The translations under genes were made by a program, and so were the position numbers. Below are positions 9,121 to 17,291 of a stretch of DNA of 64,000 nucleotides, in pieces. The notes beneath the pieces were generated by a model. The model did no database searches, was not told the origin of the DNA, and saw only the letters and a program-made list of their open reading frames with translations. Each line of letters starts with the position of its first letter. Position 1 is the stretch's first letter. Origin of the DNA: Palsa-504 sp963744575 (GTDB taxonomy: Bacteria > Actinomycetota > Actinomycetes > Streptosporangiales > Streptosporangiaceae); NCBI GenBank assembly GCA_963744575.1, contig CAVUUF010000019.1, positions 36,103-100,102 on the forward strand. Reading direction: 5' to 3'.

Positions 9121-9396
9121 TCAGGATTCCTCGCCGTCCACGGTGTCCTGCCCCGTGTACTCGCCGTTCAGCCGGGCGAACTCGAGGAACTCCTGGCGCA
9201 GGGCCTCGTCGTCCCGGCGCCACTGGTCCCGGCGCTGCTCGGCTTCCTCCGGGGTCAGCGCCTGCTCGGCCAGCCGGGCGTAGTCGGCGTCCTGGGGCCC
9301 GATCTCCACGTACACATCGCCGAGGATGCGCCCGCCGTGACCGGTCGCGGTCCGCGGGACCATGAGGTTCCCGTTCGGCAGTCGTATGACGAACAT
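9121..9396 (-). CDS. Small conserved-looking hypothetical protein
   Basis: 91 residues. The first 40 look like small beta strands (MFVIRLPNGNLMVPRTATG), the rest is a charged helix rich in Glu, Arg and Gln ending in an acidic tail. No known domain was recognised. It begins 10 bases after the metallopeptidase-like gene on the same strand, so the two are probably co-transcribed. Confidence 0.6.
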   Translation of the reverse strand: MFVIRLPNGNLMVPRTATGHGGRILGDVYVEIGPQDADYARLAEQALTPEEAEQRRDQWRRDDEALRQEFLEFARLNGEYTGQDTVDGEES

Positions 9397-9406
9397 CGCT
9401 GATCAC

Positions 9407-10669
9407 CTAGATGCCATAGCGCCGGTTGAAATACAGCATGACCCGCAGTGCCGTCCGGGTATCCCCGCTCAGCATGTCCACCAGGGCCGGCCGCTGCCGG
9501 GACGCGATCGCGGCGAACGCGTCCGCGAAGAACTCCTTAGGCCCGAGGCCACCGGGCTGGCGATGGAAATCGCTGGCGAAATGGGGCTGGCACTGATCGT
9601 AGAGCATGCGGAACTCCGCTGAGTCGGATTGCCATTTCCCTGCCGGGCTGTCGAGATCGTCGAGCGCGTGACCGACCTCGTGACACATCACGTCCGGAGT
9701 CGGCGACGGCCGGGAGCCGACCACGATCTTGCGTTCGCCGTAGGCGCCCGCGCAGGCGTCCCAGGAGGCCTGCCCGGAGGGCAGCGGGACGCCGCGCAGG
9801 CCGGTCATGTCATCGAGTTCCGGAACGCCGCCCGGGCCGACGTAGATCATGTCAAGGCCGTCGGCCAGCCGTTCCTTGATCCGCTCGGGCAGCTCGGCCA
9901 GCCGGTCCACGGCCGCCACCACCTCCCGGGGCGGCGGCGACGCCGGGTCCCACTGCCGCCACAGGACGGTCTCGATCGAGCCGCAGTGCCTGCGGCCGTC
10001 CGCGGTCCAGGGCCGTTCCGGCGGATGGGCGGGCGTGAACGGCAGCTCGGCCCGGCCCCGGCCGGCCTGGGTCAGCCCGGCCGCGCCCGGCTGACGCGGG
10101 ACCCCGGCGGCGATACGGGCCAGTCCGGCCGCCCGGTCCCGCGCCTGGCCCGGCTGGGCCGTCTCGTACCAGTGCGCTTCCAGGGCCGGCGCCGCCGGCA
10201 CCGGCTGGGCGGCCGCTGCGGCCGCGTCCTGGGGCGCCTCACGGATCCGCGCCCGGTCCGCGCCGACGCGTACCGCGGGGACACCGGGTCCGCGGTGCGT
10301 TCCGCCAGCCGGCTGGCCGGGCCGCGACCGCGGACCCGGCTGCGACCTCGCCCCGGGCTGCGACCTCGGCCCGGGCTGTGACCTCGGCCCGGCCGCTGCC
10401 TCCGGCGCCAACGGCGCCGGTGCGGCCGGCGGACCGCCCGGCCCGGGCGCGGCCGTATGGGCCAGCTCGGCGGGCGCCCCGCCGGGCGTGAGCCGTTCCC
10501 CGGGCCCCTGGCCCCGGTCCGGCCCGGCCGGGAAATCCGGGGAAGCCGGCCCCGTCGCGCCCCTGCGGCGGTGCCTGCCCTGGGCTCCGGGCACCGCGGC
10601 GGCCGTACCGGCCGGGGGCCTGCGGCGGTAAGCGAGCCGACGGATGCGGTCGAACAGCCTTAGCCGCAT
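9407..10669 (-). CDS. Putative zinc metallopeptidase, anthrax-lethal-factor-like C-terminal domain
   Basis: 420 residues from ATG 10669 (AGGAG upstream). About the first 210 residues are low-complexity, rich in Pro, Ala, Gly, Arg and Gln, with a GPRSQP-type tandem repeat. The C-terminal about 190 residues are folded-looking and contain HEVGHALDD (zinc site HExxH, near residue 330) and, 45-50 residues later, GPKEFFADAFAA, which would give the third ligand Glu and the FAxAF helix. This spacing and helix match the ATLF-like gluzincin group, known from bacterial toxins and immunity-modulating effectors. No signal peptide is visible. Substrate unknown; the assignment is from motifs only. Confidence 0.6.
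   Translation of the reverse strand: MRLRLFDRIRRLAYRRRPPAGTAAAVPGAQGRHRRRGATGPASPDFPAGPDRGQGPGERLTPGGAPAELAHTAAPGPGGPPAAPAPLAPEAAAGPRSQPGPRSQPGARSQPGPRSRPGQPAGGTHRGPGVPAVRVGADRARIREAPQDAAAAAAQPVPAAPALEAHWYETAQPGQARDRAAGLARIAAGVPRQPGAAGLTQAGRGRAELPFTPAHPPERPWTADGRRHCGSIETVLWRQWDPASPPPREVVAAVDRLAELPERIKERLADGLDMIYVGPGGVPELDDMTGLRGVPLPSGQASWDACAGAYGERKIVVGSRPSPTPDVMCHEVGHALDDLDSPAGKWQSDSAEFRMLYDQCQPHFASDFHRQPGGLGPKEFFADAFAAIASRQRPALVDMLSGDTRTALRVMLYFNRRYGI
10318..10390. repeat. In-frame tandem repeat (18 bp unit) in the metallopeptidase linker
   Basis: About four imperfect 18-base units of the type gggctgcgacctcggccc encode repeated G-P/A-R-S-Q/R-P hexapeptides in the disordered N-terminal half of the metallopeptidase-like protein. 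Confidence 0.7.
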
Positions 10670-10822
10670 GTACCGTCTCCTGCTCTGTCGCCTTGACGGC
10701 CAGGGTATGCCGAGTTCGCCTGCCGCGTCACCCGGTGCGCCCAAGGACCGGTACCGCCGGATGGGCACAGAAGTTCATTTGTTCCCGCACGCGGCATGGC
10801 CGCCGACGGTTAGGCTTCCGGC

Positions 10823-11038
10823 ATGTTGCTGGCCGGTGCCCTATTTGCGCTGTTCATGACGGGCTTCTGGCTTTACTGCCTGACAGACGCCATCGTGACT
10901 CCGGCCGCGGAATGCCGTGGCCTGGGGTCGTCATCCGCAGAGCCAGCGGAGCCCAGGGGCCCCGACGACGACCCGGAGTTCCTGCGCGCCCTCGATCGCG
11001 CGATCCGCGGCAACTCCCAGGCCGGCGGAGAGGTCTGA
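10823..11038 (+). CDS. Small single-pass membrane protein
   Basis: 71 residues. One hydrophobic segment at the very N-terminus (ALFALFMTGFWLYCLTDAI) is followed by a polar, acidic cytosolic tail. The start pattern resembles small actinobacterial proteins with a phospholipase D N-terminal-type membrane anchor, but no catalytic domain is present. Convergent with ccsB, 3 bases apart. Confidence 0.6.
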   Translation: MLLAGALFALFMTGFWLYCLTDAIVTPAAECRGLGSSSAEPAEPRGPDDDPEFLRALDRAIRGNSQAGGEV

Positions 11039-11041
11039 GGT

Positions 11042-12136
11042 CTAGCTCACGCCCGCGTAGGAGTGCAGCCCGGCGATGAACACCTGCACGACCAGGATGT
11101 TGAAGCACAGGCTGACGAAGCCGAGCAGCTGGATGTAGTGGGCCCGGCGGCCACGCCAGCCCGCGGTTGCCCGGGCGTGCAGGAACGCGGCGTAGAGCAC
11201 CCAGGTGATGAAGGCCCAGGTTTCCACCGGGTCCCAGCCCCAGTACCGGCCCCAGGCCTGGTCGGCCCAGATCGCGCCGGCGATGACGCCGAAGGTCCAC
11301 ACCGGGAACCCGAACACGATGGTCCGGTAGGTGAGCCGGTCAAGCTGCTCGATGCTGGGCAGCCTGCGGACGATCCCGTTACCGGGCTCGGCCCGGCCGG
11401 CCGTGACCCGCCTGGTGTACCTGTCGACCCACAGGTAGATCAGGCCGAGCACCGCGGCCACGAAGAAGATGCCGGTCGCCAGGGTCATCGCGGTGACGTG
11501 GATATCCAGCCAGTACGACTGCAGGGCCGGGACGAGTTCGCCGGCCGCGGTGTAGATGAGCGTCTCGGCCAGGCCGAGCATGATCACTACCGCGCCCATC
11601 ACGAAGACGCCAAGGGTCCAGGCCCGGTAGCGGATCATCACGTAGAGGAAGAAGATCGCCGCGACGCAGGTCAGGGCGGTGACGAACTCGTACATGTTGC
11701 CCCAGGGCGCCCGGTGCACGGCCAGCCCGCGGGTGATCACGGCGGTGGTGTGCGCCACCACTGCGACGATGCTGAGCGCCACGCCTGCCGCCACCCAGCG
11801 GCCGGCCTCGCGGATGGCGCGCAGCGCGGGAACCGCGGGCTCGGGCATCGAGCCGGGGCCCGGCCGGGCCGGCGGAGCCGCACCCGGTTCCTCCGCCGCG
11901 TCCGCCATGCCCGCGCCCGCCCCGACGCCTGCCGCCGCTGATCCGGTGCCCGCCGCGCCGACGGCGGCCAGCGCGGCGGCCCGGTCCCCGGGCTGCTGGT
12001 CGCGGGCCTCGGCCGCCCGCCGCGGCCGCCCGAAGGCGAAGTCACCGGCGAACGCGACCACCGAGATGGAGTAGATGACCAGCGCCGCGATGAGGAACGC
12101 GTTGCTGACGTGACCCAGGGCAAGGTTGACGGGCAT
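11042..12136 (-). CDS. ccsB: Cytochrome c maturation protein CcsB/CcsA (ResC)
   Basis: 364 residues and about eight transmembrane segments. The tryptophan-rich heme-handling motif WGRYWGWDPVETWAF identifies the CcsA/ResC family, and conserved histidines lie in flanking helices. Together with ResB it exports heme and attaches it to apocytochrome c (system II). About 70 residues between the first two helices are an Ala/Gly/Pro-rich cytosolic insertion. It follows resB by 7 bases in the order tlpA-resB-ccsB. Confidence 0.93.
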   Translation of the reverse strand: MPVNLALGHVSNAFLIAALVIYSISVVAFAGDFAFGRPRRAAEARDQQPGDRAAALAAVGAAGTGSAAAGVGAGAGMADAAEEPGAAPPARPGPGSMPEPAVPALRAIREAGRWVAAGVALSIVAVVAHTTAVITRGLAVHRAPWGNMYEFVTALTCVAAIFFLYVMIRYRAWTLGVFVMGAVVIMLGLAETLIYTAAGELVPALQSYWLDIHVTAMTLATGIFFVAAVLGLIYLWVDRYTRRVTAGRAEPGNGIVRRLPSIEQLDRLTYRTIVFGFPVWTFGVIAGAIWADQAWGRYWGWDPVETWAFITWVLYAAFLHARATAGWRGRRAHYIQLLGFVSLCFNILVVQVFIAGLHSYAGVS

Positions 12137-12143
12137 TGGCCCC

Positions 12144-13799
12144 TCACTCTCCCTCTTGTCGGTGGTGTGCTGCTGGCTGAGACCCTGCTGGCTGGGATGG
12201 GGCGGCTTGCTCGCAGGCCGCCTTGAGCTCGGCGGCCAGCGACGAGAACTCGGCCTCGAAGCCGCCGCTGGCGTCGGTCCGGGCCAGGCCGCCGACCTGC
12301 ACCGTGGTGCCGTCCGCGGAGGCCCTGGCCCGGACGAACACCCGCCTGCGGCGGATCAAGAACGAGAGCAGCAGGCCGCCCAGGGCCACCATGCCGCAGA
12401 TCAGGGCGGGCAGCTGACCCGGATCGTGGGTGATGGCCAGGCTCACCCAGGGGACGTAGCCGGTGAACGTGATCGTGCCCCGCCCGCCGGGCAGCTTCAG
12501 CGACTGGCCGGGCAGCAGCGCCTGCGGGCTGGCCGTCAGCCGCTGCATGCCGCCGGTGTCCAGCTGGTAGACGGACTGCGGCCCCCCCGCGTTCATGCCC
12601 AGGTTCCCCGCGTAGGCGATCAGGCTCACCACCGGGTTGTCGGCGGCGGGGAACACCGACTCCAGCGTGCCGCCGACGTCCACCGCGGTCGGCACGAACA
12701 CGCCGGTGAACGCGAGTTGCTGCGGCTGGGCGTCGGGGACCTTCACCACGCCCTCGGAGAGGAAGTTCCCGGTCGTGCCCGCGATGAAGGGCGTCGGCTC
12801 GTCGTACACCACCTGCCCGCGGGCATCGGTGACCCGGAACACCGGCGCGTACCCGTGCCCGATCAGGTACACCTTGGCCCCGTCCACCGACAGCGGCCGG
12901 TTGACCGCCAGGTGGCCGGCGCGGACCGGGCCGCCGGGCTGCTCGGTGTAGCTGACCTGCGCGTCGAACGCGGCCGGCTGGCCGCGCTGCGACCCGGAAG
13001 CGATGTAGCTGGCGTCGAACCGGTTCAGCGTGATCGAGAACCGGCCGAGGTCGGCGGCGGTGACCAGCCGGCCCGGGTGAAACTCGTCCAGGTCGCTCTG
13101 GGTGTCGGCGAAGCTGGTTCCCTGCACCAGCAGCCGGTCGGCCTTGTAACCGAAAAGGCCGCCGACCGCGACCGACACCAGCACACCCAGCAGGGCCAGG
13201 TGGAAGAGCAGGTTGCCGGCTTCCCGGAGGTAGCCCTTCTCCGCCGAGACCCAGTTTTCCGCGGAATCGGCGGACCGGCGCAGCCGGAACCCGTGGCCGG
13301 ACAGCACCCGGGCCGTCGCCTCGACCGCGTCGGCGGCCGACAGCGCGGTGGCGTACTCGGCGGACCTGGGCAGCCTGCCCAGGTGACGCGGGGCCCGCGG
13401 CGGCAGCGAGCGGGCCGAGCCGGCCAGCCGGAAGGTGCGGGGCACCACGCAGCCGACCAGGGAGGCGAACAGCAACAGGTAGATGGCGGCGAACCAGGGC
13501 GCGGCGAAGACGTTGAACAGCCCCAGGCGGTTGAACAGCGGCGCCAGGGCCGGATGCGACGTGAAGTACTGCTGCACGCCCGCCGGGTTGGTGCCCTGCT
13601 GCGGCAGCATCGAGCCGGGCACGCTGCCCAGCGCCAGCAGGAACAGCAGGACCAGCGCGATCCGCATCGAGGTGAGCTGCCGCCAGGCCCACTTGAGCCA
13701 GTCGGCGAGCCCGGACGCGCCGCCGGCCGGGCGCGGCTGGCCATCCCGTTCGGCCGCCGGGTCGAAGGGATCCGTCTGCGGTGCGCGCACGTCGGTCAT
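12144..13799 (-). CDS. resB: Cytochrome c biogenesis protein ResB
   Basis: 551 residues from ATG 13799. Three transmembrane helices lie in the first half (including LTSMRIALVLLFLLALGSV, the ResB signature region, and TCSTW-type helix 2 near residue 75), followed by a large extracytoplasmic domain and a final helix before the basic RRRRVFVRAR stretch. ResB partners with CcsB in system II heme ligation. The gene overlaps tlpA by 4 bases (ATGA). In Mycobacterium and Streptomyces the thiol-reducing membrane protein gene ccdA normally sits between these two; it is absent here. Confidence 0.93.
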   Translation of the reverse strand: MTDVRAPQTDPFDPAAERDGQPRPAGGASGLADWLKWAWRQLTSMRIALVLLFLLALGSVPGSMLPQQGTNPAGVQQYFTSHPALAPLFNRLGLFNVFAAPWFAAIYLLLFASLVGCVVPRTFRLAGSARSLPPRAPRHLGRLPRSAEYATALSAADAVEATARVLSGHGFRLRRSADSAENWVSAEKGYLREAGNLLFHLALLGVLVSVAVGGLFGYKADRLLVQGTSFADTQSDLDEFHPGRLVTAADLGRFSITLNRFDASYIASGSQRGQPAAFDAQVSYTEQPGGPVRAGHLAVNRPLSVDGAKVYLIGHGYAPVFRVTDARGQVVYDEPTPFIAGTTGNFLSEGVVKVPDAQPQQLAFTGVFVPTAVDVGGTLESVFPAADNPVVSLIAYAGNLGMNAGGPQSVYQLDTGGMQRLTASPQALLPGQSLKLPGGRGTITFTGYVPWVSLAITHDPGQLPALICGMVALGGLLLSFLIRRRRVFVRARASADGTTVQVGGLARTDASGGFEAEFSSLAAELKAACEQAAPSQPAGSQPAAHHRQEGE

Positions 13800-14404
13800 C
13801 GGCTCACCTTCGCCAGGATCGCGGTCAGTTCCGGGTACGTGGCGGCACCGAAGACCGCCCCGGCGACGTGCCCGGTCCGGTCGATCACCAGCGTGGTCGG
13901 GGTCCCCGCGATCGGTACCACGGCGGTGAAGTCCTGCGTGATCAGCGAGCTGGCATCGCTGACGCTCGGGTAGGGGACGCGGAAGCTGCGCGCGAAGGCC
14001 TCGGCGCCAGCCGTCGTGTCCCGCACGTCCACGCCGAGGAAGGCCACCCCCGACGGCCGGTACCGCGCGGCCACCGCGGCCAGGGTCGATGCCTCCTCGC
14101 GGCACGGGACACACCACGATCCCCAGAAATTGAGCACGACCACCTGGCCGTGGTAGGCGGAAAAGCTCAGCCTGGCTCCGGTCAGCGTGGTACCGGTGAA
14201 CTCGGGCGCCAGCGGGCGGTGCCCGGCGGAGTAGACCCTCGCGTTGGCGTTGCCGTCGATCTCGGTCACGCCGCTGCCGCCGCCGCCGAACGCCGTCACC
14301 AGCGCGACGACCAGCAGCACCCCGGCGAGCACCGCCGCGGCCAGCAGGACCGCGCGGCGCCCCGGCCTCGAAGACGGGACTCGCGAGGACAGAGCATTCA
14401 GCAC
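13796..14404 (-). CDS. Thioredoxin-like TlpA/ResA (CcsX) thiol-disulfide protein
   Basis: 202 residues from GTG 14404, which has AAGGG seven bases upstream; an ATG at 14458 would overlap the preceding phosphatase gene. A hydrophobic signal anchor (about residues 18-42) precedes an extracytoplasmic thioredoxin fold with active site FWGSWCVPCREE and the cis-proline loop VPIAGTPTTLVID. It is expected to reduce the cysteines of the CxxCH motif of apocytochromes c. The electron donor CcdA is not encoded next to it. Confidence 0.88.
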   Translation of the reverse strand: MLNALSSRVPSSRPGRRAVLLAAAVLAGVLLVVALVTAFGGGGSGVTEIDGNANARVYSAGHRPLAPEFTGTTLTGARLSFSAYHGQVVVLNFWGSWCVPCREEASTLAAVAARYRPSGVAFLGVDVRDTTAGAEAFARSFRVPYPSVSDASSLITQDFTAVVPIAGTPTTLVIDRTGHVAGAVFGAATYPELTAILAKVSR

Positions 14405-14444
14405 GGGCCGACCCTTGCGATCTCCTACAGAAGGTAGTACCGCA

Positions 14445-15080
14445 CTATTGTGCCGCATCGCCCTGGGTTACCTGCCTCCGGGCCGGCACCGTGTAGTAAA
14501 CACCGGTGAGCCGGTCGCCAGAATAGGTGAAGCTGGTCACGCTGCCCAGCGCGCACTCCCGGGTGGCCGGGTTGTGCCACAGCCGCCTGCGTTCGGCCAT
14601 CCGCCTGGTTACCCAGATGGGCAGCTGGTGGCTGACGCACACCGCCTCCTGGCCGGCCGCGGCTTCCCGCGCGGCCGCCATCATGGCGAGCATCCTGTTC
14701 GCGACGTCGTGGTACGGCTCACCCCAGGACGGCCGGAACGGGTTGACCAGGTACGGCCAGTGCGCCGGGCGGCGCAGCGAGCCGTCACCCACGCCGAACT
14801 TCAGGCCCTCGAAGTGGTTCCACGACTCGATCAGCCGGTCGTCGGTCACGATCTCGAGCCCGAGCCGCTCCGCCACCGGGCGCGCGGTCTCCTGGGCCCG
14901 CTCCAGCGGGGAGCTGAAAATGGCCGCCACCGCTCGTTCGGCGAAGTAGTCCGCGGCGGCGCTGGCCATCGCGCGGCCGGTCCCGGACAGGTGGTATCCA
15001 GGCAGGCGGCCGTAGATGATGCCGGCCGGGTTTTCCACCTCGCCGTGCCTGAGCAGATGGACGATGGTTATCTCAGACAT
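14445..15080 (-). CDS. Histidine phosphatase family protein
   Basis: 211 residues with the catalytic box LLRHGEV (His as phosphate acceptor), SSPLERAQETA, and the second catalytic histidine in VCVSHQLPIWV. This is the phosphoglycerate-mutase-like enzyme found next to hemL and the ccs genes in Mycobacterium (Rv0525 position) and Streptomyces. Substrate unknown. In the reference neighbourhood it follows hemL directly; here a disrupted gene and an IS remnant separate them. Confidence 0.85.
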   Translation of the reverse strand: MSEITIVHLLRHGEVENPAGIIYGRLPGYHLSGTGRAMASAAADYFAERAVAAIFSSPLERAQETARPVAERLGLEIVTDDRLIESWNHFEGLKFGVGDGSLRRPAHWPYLVNPFRPSWGEPYHDVANRMLAMMAAAREAAAGQEAVCVSHQLPIWVTRRMAERRRLWHNPATRECALGSVTSFTYSGDRLTGVYYTVPARRQVTQGDAAQ

Positions 15081-15092
15081 AGCCCGGCCAGC

Positions 15093-15762
15093 TTACCCAG
15101 TCCAGGTCAGCGCGTCCCGGATCTTCCCGGCCACATAGCCGGGGTGATAGCGCACGACGAAGGCGGGAAAGCGCAGCACGCGATAGCCGTCGATGGTGAG
15201 ATCATTGCTGCGGTCCATGTCCGCCCAGTACTGGGCGGAGTCCACGTGATGGATGCCGTCCACCTCGACGATGACCCTGGCGGCCTCCCATACGGCATCG
15301 AGCCATCTGCGGCGGCCCGCCGGATCCCGCCGCGGCGATTGCCGGTCAGGCTCGGGCAGCCGGTGCCGGCGGACCAACCGGGCCAGGTCCAGCTCGGAAA
15401 GTGCCTGCGCGCCTCCCGCGATGTCGTCGAGCGTGGCCTTGATCATCGCCCGCCGCAGCAGCCGCTGGTTGCGCGCCACCAACGGTCGCCAGGTCCTCGA
15501 TCCGGACCAGCCGTTGCTGGACACCCGCGGCCAGCACCGCCTGCGCGCCCCGGTCGGTGGCCATCCACGCCGCCGCGTCCACCAGCGAGCGCGCCATCCG
15601 TGTCCGCGGCGGCTGCCGCAGCGGGTGAATGTCTTCGCTCACAAGCAGGCGGGAATAGTGCACCACGGTCGGCAGGCATGGCCGCGCCTTGCTGACCGAG
15701 CAGCATGCGGGAACGAGAACGTGAATCGGGCGCTCTGCGCGCCCATCCTGGATCCTGCTGGT
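15093..15762 (-). pseudogene. DUF559-type endonuclease-like protein, truncated and frameshifted
   Basis: The C-terminal half (15093 to about 15495) encodes a DUF559 nuclease-like domain with WEAARVIVEVDGIHH, DMDRSNDL and RVLRFPAFVVRYHP. The preceding part is read in another frame and continues upstream through VLVPACCSVSKARP, TVVHYSRLLV and LVDAAAWMATDRGAQ, which match the middle domain of this family. One extra G (or a two-base loss) near 15497 separates the frames: removing it joins VRIEDL to RPLVARNQRLLRR. Homology ends near 15760, where the IS1182-type sequence begins, and the N-terminal helix-turn-helix part is missing. The gene is therefore both truncated and frameshifted. Confidence 0.75.
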
Positions 15763-15764
15763 TT

Positions 15765-17010
15765 ATTTCGGGGTCATGCGGCGAGGCTGAGTTCCAGGCG
15801 CGCGAGGTGGCTGGTTCGCCGCCGGTCGAGAGGGGTGCCGTTCCAGTACGCTTCGAGCCGCAGGACGTTGAGGGCGCAGGCCATGTACACGTGGTCGAGG
15901 CGGGTTTTCGCCAGTCCCCAGTAGCGTGCCCGCCGGGCTCCGTGCGCGGTGGCCTGGTGCATGGTTCCCTCGACGCCGGCGCGGCGGGCGTAGTCGGCCT
16001 GGAAGCTGGTCGTTTTCTCCGCGGCCCGGGCGGCTGCCTGGGCTTCGGCCAGGCCGCGGGGCGGCAGCGTGAGCTGCCGCCGCTTACCCTTGCTGCACAG
16101 CTCACGGGCGGGGCAGGGCCCGCAGTCGGATACGGAGAACTGCACGACGATCGCGTCTTTGCCGCGCTGGGTGCACGGGTTCCATGATGCGGAGGTCTTG
16201 CCCTGCGGGCAGGTGACCGCCCCGGCGGCGTAGTCAATGGCGAAACCCGCGCGGGCGTAGCCGTTCCCGGCACGGGCCTGGGCGGAAGTGTCAGCGAGCA
16301 GCGGGCCGACCAGGGCGACGCCGTGGCGGGCGAGTTCAGAGACAGCCAGCTCCGCGCTGAGGTAGCCGGAATCAACGTACTGCCCGCGCCGGGACCGCCG
16401 GGCTCGCTGCCGTCCGTCCGGCCGTCGCCCGGGCAGTGCGCGCAGTCGCAGGGCGGTGCATCGTCGCAGGTCTCGGTCACGTGCAGCTTGTATCCCAGCC
16501 AGAACGCATCCCGCTTGACGCCCCACCGGGCATCAGTGTCATACGGGGAAGCGATCCGGGCTTTACCGTGCGGGAGACCGTCGCCTTCCGGCTCCTTCTC
16601 CCGCCGCCTGACCACCTCCCTCCCGCCCGGGCTGATGAGGCGGGTGTAGTTCTGCAGCAGGACCTGCCGCAGCGTCTGGACCGCGGGGATCTCGCGCAGC
16701 CATGCCGGCGACGACGGGGGCGTACACCGCCTCCAGCAGCGCGTACCCGTCCCGGGCATACGCGATGGCGAGCTTGTCACGCTGCGCCTGGCTGGCCGGG
16801 GGCCGCCATGATGTCATCGGGGTACCGTACCGGCGCGCGAAATCACTCACGCACACCCGCTGTCCCAGCCAGCCCGGGTGCGCCGCCGCCAGGGCCTCCA
16901 GCGCGGCCCGGACTGATTCCCCAGGCACGGCTGCTGCCAGCGTCCTTAGCTGACCCGCCAGCGCAACGCGTCGCGTGACATGTACCGCATCGCTGAGTCG
17001 ACCCGTAGTA
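15765..17010 (-). mobile_element. Degraded IS1182-family insertion sequence remnant
   Basis: The transposase can be followed only by switching between frames. ALEALAAAHPGWLGQRVC and YARDGYALLEAVYAP are in one frame (around 16700-16900), REIPAVQTLRQVLLQNY and DARWGVKRDAFWLGYKLHVTE in a second (16400-16660), and VDSGYLSAELAVSELARHG down to RLELSLAA and a stop at 15774 in a third. DCGPCPARELCSKGKRRQL is the zinc-binding CxxC insertion typical of IS1182 transposases. The N-terminal third of the transposase is missing or unrecognisable, and no clean terminal inverted repeats were seen. The element interrupts the DUF559 gene. Confidence 0.75.
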
Positions 17011-17291
17011 CGCCATCGTGGCTGCTCAGCAGGTCAGTCAGGGTGCTATGGCCATTTTCGTTTCACACCATGCGGTCAGCTTCACTGGCAAGTCGTTGCC
17101 GATCCAGCTCAGCTCACAACCTGTGGATAATCCGTCTCACGCGCCGGAGGCTGTGGATAACTGCCTGCGAAGCGGCGAGTTCGGGCGCCCTACTGCTGTG
17201 CCGCATGCTTTGCCGCCGATTTCGGGCGCCATAGCACCCACAATCGCCGGCAATCGGCGGCGGGCACTCGCGCGGCGCCGCGGTCAGGCGT
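17011..17291. other. Non-coding stretch with two DnaA-box-like sites
   Basis: No convincing gene. Two copies of TGTGGATAA (17122-17130 and 17152-17160), each the exact complement of the DnaA box TTATCCACA, lie in the same orientation exactly 30 bp apart. The rest appears to be flank of the IS remnant and the region downstream of hemL. Confidence 0.5.

Noticed and set aside
10318..10390. CRISPR array
   Set aside because: The repeat units are contiguous and in frame with a coding sequence, with no spacers; the same applies to 28191-28235.
15774..16526. Intact transposase gene
   Set aside because: The reading frame covers only the C-terminal half; the rest of the transposase is in two other frames.
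17122..17160. Chromosomal oriC
   Set aside because: Only two DnaA boxes, no AT-rich unwinding region, and none of dnaA, dnaN or gyrB nearby.
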